This document shows, piece by piece, positions 15,283 through 22,413 of a DNA stretch of 25,982 bases (positions are counted from its first letter, which is position 1; every line of letters begins with the position of its first letter). Under the pieces are notes generated by a model that searched no databases, had not been told where the DNA came from, and saw only the letters and a list, made by a program, of their open reading frames with translations. The translations under genes and the position numbers were made by a program. Source of the DNA: an uncultured Ruminococcus sp. (GTDB lineage Bacteria > Bacillota > Clostridia > Oscillospirales > Acutalibacteraceae); contig CACXDV010000148.1 in the NCBI GenBank assembly GCA_902766585.1, positions 1-25,982 on the forward strand. Direction: 5' to 3'.

Positions 15283-16872
15283 CTAAAACTGTGCGTAAAT
15301 ATTATCGACTTCACCGTAATCGGCACCATATGCGCCAAGAATGATAACCGCTATGATAAGCGCCATAAGTACCGGCCATTTTATATATATCCTCCCTGTT
15401 GAAACAGCGCCGAGGACATCCTTTTTGCCTTCCTTAAGTATACCAACGATCAGGAGAGTGAGTATTCCCAAGCCTATGATTATAAAATCCTGCCAGTCGG
15501 TACCAAGCGCAAAGAGCTGACCGTTTACTATATCATTGAGATCCTGAAATGCAAATATCTTACCGATTATTGCTCCGAAATCAGTGACGGAATCCACTCT
15601 GAACAATGCCATGCCAAAGCATACAAGAATTATTGTCCTGAATACGCGAAGACCTTCGGCAATGCCTGATTTACGATCAAGCTTAAGCTTATCCGAAAGC
15701 TTTATCCACAGAGGCTCTGTAACCATTCCTATCAGCATTATCAGGAAATAATATAATCCGTATACAACATACTTTATATCCGCGCCATGCCACAGACCTG
15801 TGCCAAGCCATACTACCAAAAGCGCGCTGGCTGTCGGAACAATTGAAGCCCAGAATTTTGTCATGCTCTTTGTACAAATCTTAGTCAATGCTCCGAATGG
15901 CTTTGAAAGCGATACAGGATAGAATACATAATCCTTGAACCATGTTCCCAGACTGATATGCCATCTTCTCCAGAATTCACTAACCGTCTTTGAGAAGAAT
16001 GGCTGGCGGAAGTTTTCGGACAGCTCCACGCCAAATAAACGCGCTGTTCCTGACATTATATCTATACAGCCGGAAAAATCGGTATAAAGCTGTACGGTAT
16101 ACAGTATAACAGCAACCGCTATCAGCGTTCCGCTGTATCTCGGATAATCATTGAAAACAGTAGATGCCATATATGATGCGCGGTCGGAAATTACTGTTTT
16201 CTTGAATAGTCCCCAGAGTATGAGTACGGCAGCTTTTGTAAAGCGTTCGCTGCTGTAACCCTTGCCCGCCGTCAGCTGAGGCATGAGATGGTCATAGCGC
16301 CCGATTGGGCCCTCAGTCATCTGCGGAAAAAAGCTCAGAAACAATGCCAGCTTCGCAAAATTCTTCTCTGCCTTGTATTTTCCTCTGTATGTGTCAACAA
16401 TATAACCTATCGACTGTAATGTGTAATATGATATGCCCAGCGGAAGAGCAAATGATAACGGTTTGACTTCCGCTGAAAAACCGAATGGTCTCATAAACGC
16501 TGCAAGCATATATGTAAAAAAGCCGGTATATTTCAGCACAAGCAGCATACCGAGATTTACAAGAACAGCGGATAGTACGACCATCTTTTTCTGCTTTGTA
16601 TAATATGCCTTCAGCTTCTTTTTTTCATCCTTCGGAAGCTCTTTTTTTTCAGTATTGAATCTCTCCTGAAGTGATGTCAATACCTTTCCTGTAAAAAATG
16701 TGCAAACTGCCGCAGCAAACAAAAATACCGCAAGCTGCAGATTTTCAAACAGATAAAATGCGGTGCCGGACAGAAGCAGTACAGTCCATCTTGCTTTCTT
16801 CGGAAATATGAGATATACAACATACGTTGCCAGAGCAAAACACAAGAAATAAAGATAACTGTAAAAATTCAA
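15283..16872 (-). CDS. MBOAT O-acyltransferase (AlgI/DltB-like) with C-terminal acyl-shuttle motif
   Basis: A 529-residue multi-pass membrane protein, longer than DltB (about 400) and closer to AlgI. Family motifs include QLYTDFSGCIDIMSGTARLFG (about 261-281), the segment ending FWRRWHISLGTWFKDYVFYP with His305, and TGLWHGADIKYVVYG with the catalytic-type His362. It takes an acyl group from the carrier protein on the inside and moves it across the membrane. The protein ends in NIYAQF (residues 524-529), strikingly like the DltX C terminus FIYNEF, whose tyrosine carries the acyl group; Tyr526 is the expected carrier. The start is TTG at 16872, supported by GGAGG 9 nt upstream and by a normal AlgI-like opening; no better ATG exists. 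Confidence 0.9.
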   Translation of the reverse strand: MNFYSYLYFLCFALATYVVYLIFPKKARWTVLLLSGTAFYLFENLQLAVFLFAAAVCTFFTGKVLTSLQERFNTEKKELPKDEKKKLKAYYTKQKKMVVLSAVLVNLGMLLVLKYTGFFTYMLAAFMRPFGFSAEVKPLSFALPLGISYYTLQSIGYIVDTYRGKYKAEKNFAKLALFLSFFPQMTEGPIGRYDHLMPQLTAGKGYSSERFTKAAVLILWGLFKKTVISDRASYMASTVFNDYPRYSGTLIAVAVILYTVQLYTDFSGCIDIMSGTARLFGVELSENFRQPFFSKTVSEFWRRWHISLGTWFKDYVFYPVSLSKPFGALTKICTKSMTKFWASIVPTASALLVVWLGTGLWHGADIKYVVYGLYYFLIMLIGMVTEPLWIKLSDKLKLDRKSGIAEGLRVFRTIILVCFGMALFRVDSVTDFGAIIGKIFAFQDLNDIVNGQLFALGTDWQDFIIIGLGILTLLIVGILKEGKKDVLGAVSTGRIYIKWPVLMALIIAVIILGAYGADYGEVDNIYAQF

Positions 16873-16886
16873 GCAAAAACTCCTCC

Positions 16887-17111
16887 TTAGTCGCTGAGTC
16901 TTTCTATAAGCTCATAGATTGCTTTTGCAGAATTGAAGTTCTCGGGAACAAGATCAAGCGGAGTTATCTCAATATCATATTCATCCGAAATTGCAGTAAC
17001 AAGACGTATAATTGTCATAGAATCAAGTATTCCTGAATCTACAAGCTCAGTCTCATTTTCAAAATCAACACCGGGTTTTACCTCTTCAAGAATTTCTAAA
17101 AGCTTTTCCAT
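16887..17111 (-). CDS. Acyl carrier protein, DltC-like
   Basis: A 74-residue carrier protein with the phosphopantetheine site VDSGILDSMTIIRLV, where Ser31 would carry the prosthetic group. The four-helix pattern and acidic composition are those of a carrier domain. DltC and other small carriers of adenylation-MBOAT operons share the form. It sits between the adenylation enzyme (54 nt upstream) and the MBOAT (14 nt downstream), so it most likely accepts the AMP-activated acid and presents it to the MBOAT. It is not the fatty-acid ACP: the surroundings contain no fab genes, and the DSGILDSM segment differs from the usual DSLDTVE of that protein. GGAG precedes the ATG. Confidence 0.9.
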   Translation of the reverse strand: MEKLLEILEEVKPGVDFENETELVDSGILDSMTIIRLVTAISDEYDIEITPLDLVPENFNSAKAIYELIERLSD

Positions 17112-17141
17112 TTTAATTTCTCCTTTGTATTTTTATTTTCA

Positions 17142-17157
17142 AAAGCCTATCGGCTTT
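17142..17157 (-). other. Small intercistronic hairpin between the adenylation and carrier genes
   Basis: A 6-bp stem, AAAGCC with GGCTTT, encloses a 4-nt loop in the 54-nt gap. The minus-strand transcript continues TTGAAAA, so it is not a real terminator. It could set different mRNA stability for the two cistrons. Confidence 0.35.
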
Positions 17158-17165
17158 ATCAGCAT

Positions 17166-18674
17166 TTATTGAGGACAGTATTCCTTTTTTAAAAGCGCAC
17201 GGTCGATTTTTCCGTTGCTGTTATGCGGCATAGCAGCAAGCTTCTTATAAACCGCAGGCATCATATAATCGGGAACTCGCTTTTTGAGCGCTGATAAAAG
17301 CTCATCCTCTGAAAGCGAGCCTTCATAAACAATTATTATCTTATCATTTATTTTATCGAAAAGACAAGCACAGCTTTTCAGCCCCTCTTCCGCAAGAGCA
17401 GCGTTTTCTATTTCACCAAGCTCTATGCGGTAGCCCATGTGCTTTATCTGAAAATCCTTTCTTCCGCAGTAGAGCAATTCTCCGCGGTCATTGTACTTTA
17501 CAATGTCGCCTGTTTTATATACTATTTCCGGATATGCGCTTTGCAGCGGGTTAAGAACAAATGCCTCCGCTGTCTTTTCCGGATTATTATAATATCCAGC
17601 AGCAACAAACGGACCTCCGACATATAGCTCTCCCTCTTCTCCGGGCGCACATTCCTTTCCGTCCTCGGAAATGACCGCAACTGAGCAGTTATCACAGGCA
17701 GCTCCTATGGGCAGCGCTTCGCTGTCCTCAAAGCTTCGGTCAACTGTATAATAAGTACAAATATCGGTGGTCTCCGTGGGACCGAACAGATTTGCATACT
17801 TTACATCCGGATAATAGCTTATCCAGTAATTCAGCTTCTTTACAGGCATTACCTCTCCCGCAAAAAGAACTGTGCGGAGATATTCGGGCTTCATATATTT
17901 GAAAAGATCCATATTTGCCGCTATACAAAGTGCCGACGGAACCCAGTAAATAGTATTGACCTTTTTTTCATTCATATACTGAACAAGCTTTACAGGAAAT
18001 GCAAAATACTTCTTCGGTATTATTGCAAGCTGTGCCCCCGTCCTGAGTGAAGAATAAAAATCAGTTACCGACATACTGAAATAAAATGGAGTCTGGCTTC
18101 CGAATATAGTTTCACTTGTAATATCAAATGTATTTATAAACCAATCGGTATAGGAAAGTACATTTCCATGAGTTACTGCCGTTCCCTTCGGTACTCCTGT
18201 AGAACCAGAGGTAAACAGGCAATACAATAAATCAGTTGATGTCATTTTGCATTGAATTTCAGATAAAAGCTTATCATCTGCCTCAGCTGAAAGCGCTTCT
18301 GCAGAAGTAAGACTTAATCCTTCAAAACCGATATCATTCAGACTTTCTGAAAGTTCCTCCTCATATATTACCGCAAATGGCTTTACCGCTGCGAAAATTG
18401 ACTTAATTCTCTCGACCGGCATTGCTGTATCTATTACAACATAAAAATTTCCGCTGTATGCAGTTCCGAGCATTGCTGCCGCGCAAACCGGAGTCTTTTT
18501 CAGATAAAGCGCAACAGCGCCTTTTCTTTTTCCTGAAACGGCAAGAGACGTACCTATCCTTTTTGCACTGTCTCTCAGTTCGGTATAGCTTAGAGAGCTT
18601 ATCTCATCATTTACTGCTGTCTTATCGGGAAATGTATTTACTGTTTTTTCAAACGACTGTATTATTGTTTTCAT
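17166..18674 (-). CDS. DltA-like adenylation enzyme with altered substrate pocket
   Basis: A 502-residue stand-alone AMP-forming ligase. Core motifs: A3 LFTSGSTGVPKG (153-164), A5 LFGPTETT (296-303), A7/A8 YKTGDIVKYNDRGELLYCGR followed by DFQIKHMGYRIELGEIE, and A10 NSNGKID with Lys489. It would activate an acid with ATP and load the carrier protein encoded next. Against DltA, the segment PFSFDLSVMDLY is PFYFSMSVTDFY here, so the Asp that binds the substrate amino group is Ser200. The segment MFCGEVLPV is LFAGEVMPV, so the Cys linked to D-Ala selection is Ala272. The enzyme is therefore unlikely to be a plain D-alanine ligase; the substrate is unknown. AGGAGG precedes the ATG, and the gene heads the operon. 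Confidence 0.88.
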   Translation of the reverse strand: MKTIIQSFEKTVNTFPDKTAVNDEISSLSYTELRDSAKRIGTSLAVSGKRKGAVALYLKKTPVCAAAMLGTAYSGNFYVVIDTAMPVERIKSIFAAVKPFAVIYEEELSESLNDIGFEGLSLTSAEALSAEADDKLLSEIQCKMTSTDLLYCLFTSGSTGVPKGTAVTHGNVLSYTDWFINTFDITSETIFGSQTPFYFSMSVTDFYSSLRTGAQLAIIPKKYFAFPVKLVQYMNEKKVNTIYWVPSALCIAANMDLFKYMKPEYLRTVLFAGEVMPVKKLNYWISYYPDVKYANLFGPTETTDICTYYTVDRSFEDSEALPIGAACDNCSVAVISEDGKECAPGEEGELYVGGPFVAAGYYNNPEKTAEAFVLNPLQSAYPEIVYKTGDIVKYNDRGELLYCGRKDFQIKHMGYRIELGEIENAALAEEGLKSCACLFDKINDKIIIVYEGSLSEDELLSALKKRVPDYMMPAVYKKLAAMPHNSNGKIDRALLKKEYCPQ

Positions 18675-18725
18675 ATAAGGTATTCCTCCTGATATAAAAA
18701 ATCTGTCACTGATAAGGCATTTTAT

Positions 18726-18734
18726 ATTATAACA
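18726..18734 (-). promoter_or_regulatory. Extended -10 promoter of the acylation operon
   Basis: Minus strand TGTTATAAT (18734-18726): TG, one base, then a perfect TATAAT, about 52 nt before the first ATG. No good -35 is found at 17 nt (CTTAAT), consistent with an extended -10 promoter. The remaining 18735-18870 is AT-rich with no ORF; in particular no dltX-like microprotein is present there. Confidence 0.65.
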
Positions 18735-18871
18735 TTTTTTCGGGAAATATTAAGGACTCTTACCGTATTTTTTCCCGTTTTCTGACATAAAAAATACACT
18801 TTTGTAGGATTATCGTAAAAAAATTCAAATATATCTTATATTTTATCTATTATTCATTTTTCTTTATCATC

Positions 18872-18903
18872 AAAAAAGCTGCTCCATATAAAAATGAAGC
18901 AGC
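18872..18903 (-). terminator. Rho-independent terminator after pflA
   Basis: On the minus strand GCTGCTTC pairs with GGAGCAGC (one G-U pair) across a 10-nt loop, and six T residues follow (18877-18872). It lies 23 nt past the pflA stop. Confidence 0.85.
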
Positions 18904-18926
18904 CGGAATAGTTTATTATAATATTA

Positions 18927-19670
18927 TTATCTGACAAGTATTTCCTCAGCCTGTCTGACCTGTTCCTCGGTCGGAGTTGGTACATCTTCAAGCGTATAAG
19001 GAATATTCAGTTCCTTCCACTTAATAAGTCCGAGGGTATGATACGGAAGCACCTCTACCCTTTCAACAGTTTTCAGACTGTCAATAAATTCTCTCATCTT
19101 CAACAGGTCTTCTTTATCATCTGTTACTCCCGGAACAAGAACATGACGTATCCACATTTTCTTACCGTTATCGGAAAGCCAACGAGCCATTTTCAGAATA
19201 TTGGTATTGTCAACTCCGGTAAGCTCCCTATGTCCTCTCGGATCCATTTGCTTCAAATCAAGCAGCACAAGATCGGTAACGCTCATCAGTTCCTCAAAGC
19301 GCTCCATCCATTCCTTATCCTCAGAAAACGGCTGTCCTGCTGTATCAAGAGCTGTATGGATACCCTCTCTCTTTGCAAGGGCGAAAAGACTATATACAAA
19401 TTCCTTTTGAAGAAGGGGTTCTCCTCCGCTGACGGTTATCCCGCCGTTATTCTTCCAGTAGGTCTTATATCTTTTTGCTCTGTCAAACAATTCCCTTGCA
19501 GTCCATTCCTCTCCCTTATCGCTCCATGTATCGGGATTGTGACAAAAACGGCATCTCATTCTGCATCCGCTTAAAAATATTACATATCTTACGCCGGGAC
19601 CGTCTACAAGTCCGAAGGTCTCCAAAGCATGAACTCTTCCGATAATGTTTTCATCTGTTTCTGACAGCAT
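18927..19670 (-). CDS. pflA: Pyruvate formate-lyase activating enzyme
   Basis: A 247-residue radical SAM enzyme that makes the glycyl radical on PflB, using a [4Fe-4S] cluster and S-adenosylmethionine. The cluster motif is CRMRCRFC in FLSGCRMRCRFCHNPDTW (CxxxCxxC), close to the N terminus as in all PFL activases. GGITVSGGEPLLQ and TALDTAGQPF follow, and DLVLLDLKQMDPRGHRELTG is the family pattern for the next part. I place the start at ATG 19670 (MLSETDENIIGRVHALETFG) because AGGAGG is 6 nt upstream; a longer in-frame start at 19763 would overlap the end of pflB and include that ribosome-binding site. It follows pflB after 64 nt that contain a hairpin. Confidence 0.95.
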   Translation of the reverse strand: MLSETDENIIGRVHALETFGLVDGPGVRYVIFLSGCRMRCRFCHNPDTWSDKGEEWTARELFDRAKRYKTYWKNNGGITVSGGEPLLQKEFVYSLFALAKREGIHTALDTAGQPFSEDKEWMERFEELMSVTDLVLLDLKQMDPRGHRELTGVDNTNILKMARWLSDNGKKMWIRHVLVPGVTDDKEDLLKMREFIDSLKTVERVEVLPYHTLGLIKWKELNIPYTLEDVPTPTEEQVRQAEEILVR

Positions 19671-19693
19671 GATGATCCTCCTATATACAGATA

Positions 19694-19724
19694 TTCCCTC
19701 CGATACATAAAGCAGCGAAGGGAA
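19694..19724 (-). other. Intercistronic hairpin between pflB and pflA
   Basis: On the minus strand TTCCCTTCG pairs with CGGAGGGAA (9 bp, one G-U) around a 13-nt loop. No T run follows, and the pflA ribosome-binding site begins about 10 nt later. It is better read as an mRNA stability or processing element than a terminator. Confidence 0.55.
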
Positions 19725-19734
19725 CAGCATTTTA

Positions 19735-21993
19735 TTAAAGTGTCTTATGGCAGGTACGGGCAATTACATCAAGCTGCTGCTCTCTTGTAAGGTCAATAAA
19801 CTTAACAGCATATCCTGAAACACGGATAGTAAAGTTTGCATACTCTTCTTTCTCCGGATGCTCCATTGCATCGATCAGCTTTTCTGTACCAAATACATTT
19901 ACATTGAGGTGATGTGCGCCCTGGTCAAAATATCCGTCCATTACCTGAACAAGATTTGTAATGCGCTCCTCCATTGAATGTCCCAAAGCATCAGGACTGA
20001 TTGTCTGTGTATTTGAAATACCATCAAGCGCCCAGTGATAAGGAAGCTTTGCAACGGAATTAAGAGAAGCAAGAAGTCCGTTCTTTTCTGCACCGTAGCT
20101 GGGGTTAGCGCCCGGTGAAAGCGGTGCTCCGGCAGGTCTGCCGTCGGGCATATCCGATGTAGCCTTACCGTATACAACATTTGATGTGATAGTAAGAATA
20201 GATGTGGTAGGCTCGGAATTTCTGTAGGTATGGTGCTTCTTTATCTTATCGAGGAAGGTGCCGAGCAGCCATACTGCAATATCATCAGCGCGGTCATCGT
20301 CATTTCCGTAACGCGGGAAATCACCCTCTGCCTCAAAGTGAAGAACAAATCCGTCTGTATCGCGGATAGTTCTGACATGAGCATACTTTATTGCGCTGAG
20401 TGAGTCTACAACGTGTGAAAAACCTGCAATACCTGTTGCAAAGGTACGTCTTACATCAGTATCTATAAGTGCCATTTCGGCAGCCTCATAGTAGTATTTA
20501 TCATGCATATAATGGATGAGGTTGAGCGCGTTTACATATACCCCCGCAAGCCAATCCATCATCTTTTCAAATTTATCTATTACCTCATAATAATCAAGGT
20601 ATTCTGTGGTGATAGGTCTGAGCATGGGGCCGACCTGATCTCTGCTCTTTGCATCAACACCGCCGTTTATTGCATAAAGAAGACATTTTGCAAGATTTGC
20701 TCTTGCTCCGAAGAACTGCATCTCCTTGCCTGTCTGTGTTGCGGATACGCAGCAGCATATGGAGTAATCATCACCCCATACCGGCTTCATTACATCATCA
20801 TTTTCATACTGTACGGAGCTGGTCTCTATTGATACCCTTGAAGCATATCTCTTGAAATTATCGGGAAGTGCGGATGAGTAAAGAACTGTAAGATTAGGCT
20901 CGGGTGAAGGTCCCATATTCTCAAGCGTATGCAGGAAACGGAAATCGTTCTTTGTTACCATTGAACGTCCGTCAACGCCTATTCCGCCTACCTCAAGCGT
21001 TGCCCATACCGGATCGCCTGAGAAAAGCTGATTATATGAAGGGATACGCGCAAATTTTACAATACGGAACTTCATTACCATATGGTCAATAAGCTCCTGA
21101 GCTTCCTTCTCTGTAAGAATACCCCTGTCAAGATCTCTCTGTATATAAATATCAAGGAAGGTTGATACCCTGCCTACAGACATTGCTGCACCGTTCTGAG
21201 TCTTGATTGCAGCAAGGTATCCGAAATAAAGCCACTGAACTGCTTCTCTTGCATTCTTTGCGGGACCTGAAATGTCATAGCCGTAGATCTTTGCCATTTC
21301 CTTCATGCCCTTAAGAGCGCGTATCTGCTTTGCGATCTCTTCACGAAGTCTGATGACCTCGTCTGTCATTGTACCATCGCCACAGTTTGCAAGATCCTTC
21401 TGCTTCTTTTCAATAAGAAAATCTATTCCGTAAAGTGCAATTCTTCTGTAGTCACCGACAATTCTTCCTCTGCCGTAGGTGTCGGGAAGTCCTGTAATTA
21501 TTTTTGCATGGCGGACAGCCTTCATTTCGGGAGTATAAGCATCAAATACAGCCTGATTATGTGTGGTGAAATATTCGCTGAATATCCTGTGAAGCTCCTG
21601 ATCCGGCTCATATCCGTTGGTAGTGCAAGCCTGCTCTGCCATTTTGATACCGCCGTAGGGCATGAAAGCTCTCTTAAGAGGCAGATCCGTCTGCAGTCCT
21701 ACTACCTTCTCATACTCGGGATGATCTTCATCTATATATCCTGCACCGTATGCTGTAAGACCTGAAACAACCTTTGTTTCCATATCAAGAATACCGCCTT
21801 TGGCACGTTCAGCCTTCTGGAAACGCTGTACCCTATCCCACAGGTAATTTGTTGCCTCGGTCGGACCTTCAAGAAAGGATTCATTTCCGTCATAAGGACG
21901 ATAGTTCTTCTGAATAAAATCTCTGGTATTTACTTCTAATTTCCAGAGTCTTCCTTCAAAGCCTTCCCAAGCCTCTGCATTTTTAATATCCAT
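19735..21993 (-). CDS. pflB: Pyruvate formate-lyase (formate C-acetyltransferase)
   Basis: A 752-residue glycyl-radical enzyme that converts pyruvate and CoA to acetyl-CoA and formate under anaerobic conditions. The active-site cysteines are in GDDYSICCCVSATQTGKEMQFFGARANLAK: Cys414-Cys415 align with E. coli Cys418-Cys419, with an extra cysteine, Cys413, where alanine is usual. The radical site is Gly727 in RVSGYAVKFIDLTREQQ at the C terminus. Length matches E. coli PflB (760). It lies directly before pflA, the usual order, and a TTGACA-17-TATATT promoter precedes it. A purine-rich site (AGAGGGGAGAGG) is upstream of the ATG. Such genes are usually controlled by oxygen or redox state, but no regulator is encoded in this window. 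Confidence 0.97.
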   Translation of the reverse strand: MDIKNAEAWEGFEGRLWKLEVNTRDFIQKNYRPYDGNESFLEGPTEATNYLWDRVQRFQKAERAKGGILDMETKVVSGLTAYGAGYIDEDHPEYEKVVGLQTDLPLKRAFMPYGGIKMAEQACTTNGYEPDQELHRIFSEYFTTHNQAVFDAYTPEMKAVRHAKIITGLPDTYGRGRIVGDYRRIALYGIDFLIEKKQKDLANCGDGTMTDEVIRLREEIAKQIRALKGMKEMAKIYGYDISGPAKNAREAVQWLYFGYLAAIKTQNGAAMSVGRVSTFLDIYIQRDLDRGILTEKEAQELIDHMVMKFRIVKFARIPSYNQLFSGDPVWATLEVGGIGVDGRSMVTKNDFRFLHTLENMGPSPEPNLTVLYSSALPDNFKRYASRVSIETSSVQYENDDVMKPVWGDDYSICCCVSATQTGKEMQFFGARANLAKCLLYAINGGVDAKSRDQVGPMLRPITTEYLDYYEVIDKFEKMMDWLAGVYVNALNLIHYMHDKYYYEAAEMALIDTDVRRTFATGIAGFSHVVDSLSAIKYAHVRTIRDTDGFVLHFEAEGDFPRYGNDDDRADDIAVWLLGTFLDKIKKHHTYRNSEPTTSILTITSNVVYGKATSDMPDGRPAGAPLSPGANPSYGAEKNGLLASLNSVAKLPYHWALDGISNTQTISPDALGHSMEERITNLVQVMDGYFDQGAHHLNVNVFGTEKLIDAMEHPEKEEYANFTIRVSGYAVKFIDLTREQQLDVIARTCHKTL

Positions 21994-22054
21994 TTAAAGC
22001 CTCTCCCCTCTGTAATGTCCTTGTTTTTATTACATATAATATAAGTCTAAATAA

Positions 22055-22083
22055 AATATATAGCTGTTTCCGACTTTTGTCAA
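22055..22083 (-). promoter_or_regulatory. Promoter of pflB
   Basis: Minus strand: TTGACA (22083-22078), 17-nt spacer, TATATT (22060-22055), about 62 nt before the pflB ATG. Near-consensus sigma-A promoter. Confidence 0.8.
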
Positions 22084-22184
22084 CCGTTTGGAGAATCTTT
22101 ACCGAATTATCGTGCAAACTACATAAAATTACCTATCAGGTTATATTTCTTTATGCTTTTATGGACAAGGCAATTTTCTCCAAA

Positions 22185-22200
22185 ACACAATATATTGTGT
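22185..22200. repeat. Perfect 16-bp palindrome
   Basis: ACACAATATATTGTGT equals its own reverse complement. It lies about 100 bp upstream of the pflB -35 and 150 bp upstream of the deaD -35. It has the size and symmetry of a dimeric regulator site, but it does not match the Rex or FNR consensus I know, and the regulator is not identified. Confidence 0.55.
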
Positions 22201-22231
22201 ACCCTCTCTATTTCATGCAATATCTGTTGTG

Positions 22232-22249
22232 GTTGATGACAAAATCAAC
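22232..22249. repeat. Inverted repeat GTTGAT-N6-ATCAAC
   Basis: GTTGAT, six bases (GACAAA), ATCAAC. The half-site resembles the FNR half-site TTGAT, but the spacer is six rather than four bases. Either a regulator site or a short RNA hairpin is possible. Confidence 0.45.
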
Positions 22250-22302
22250 AAAAATTTGTCTCAGTTTGTCCGTAAAGTCTAAAAAGGGGAAATTATTTCT
22301 GC

Positions 22303-22327
22303 AAGCATCATTTTAATATGCTTTTTT
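22303..22327 (+). terminator. Weak hairpin with T run upstream of deaD
   Basis: AAGCAT pairs with ATGCTT around a 9-nt loop, and four further T residues follow. The 6-bp AT-rich stem is weak, and no gene ends just before it. If real, it would end a short transcript starting inside the intergenic region. Confidence 0.3.
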
Positions 22328-22350
22328 GGGGTATTTTTTGTTCTTTTTGT

Positions 22351-22379
22351 TTGACAAAAAGCATCATCTCTGTTAGAAT
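22351..22379 (+). promoter_or_regulatory. Promoter of the DEAD-box helicase gene
   Basis: TTGACA (22351-22356), 17-nt spacer, TAGAAT (22374-22379), with TG one base before the -10 (22371-22372). It lies about 34 nt before the ATG, leaving a very short leader without a long cold-shock-type 5' UTR. Confidence 0.8.
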
Positions 22380-22413
22380 AAATGAGTTATAAAAGGAAAA
22401 GTGAGGAAATCAA

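Larger units (their letters stand above)
21994..22413. other. 420-bp divergent intergenic region between pflB and deaD
   Basis: It holds the pflB promoter on the minus strand, the deaD promoter on the plus strand, two inverted repeats (22185-22200 and 22232-22249) and a small T-tailed hairpin (22303-22327). An open frame at 22077-22316 has no ribosome-binding site I would accept and biased composition, so I do not call a gene. The AT-rich centre could hold regulator sites or a short RNA. Confidence 0.6.

Noticed and set aside
16887..17111. Assignment as fatty-acid AcpP
   Set aside because: Context of ligase, MBOAT and SGNH genes and the DSGILDSM site point to a DltC-like carrier.
18675..18926. 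Search for a dltX-like microprotein upstream of the adenylation gene
   Set aside because: Only AT-rich spacer, an extended -10 promoter and the pflA terminator are visible; no short frame with a membrane segment and terminal Tyr motif.
22185..22200. Palindrome as a Rex or FNR site
   Set aside because: Sequence does not fit the Rex consensus (TTGTGAA-type half-sites) or TTGAT-N4-ATCAA, so it is left unassigned.
22077..22316. Possible 79-residue protein in the pflB-deaD gap
   Set aside because: Starts inside the pflB promoter, lacks a good ribosome-binding site, and its composition resembles translated AT-rich spacer.
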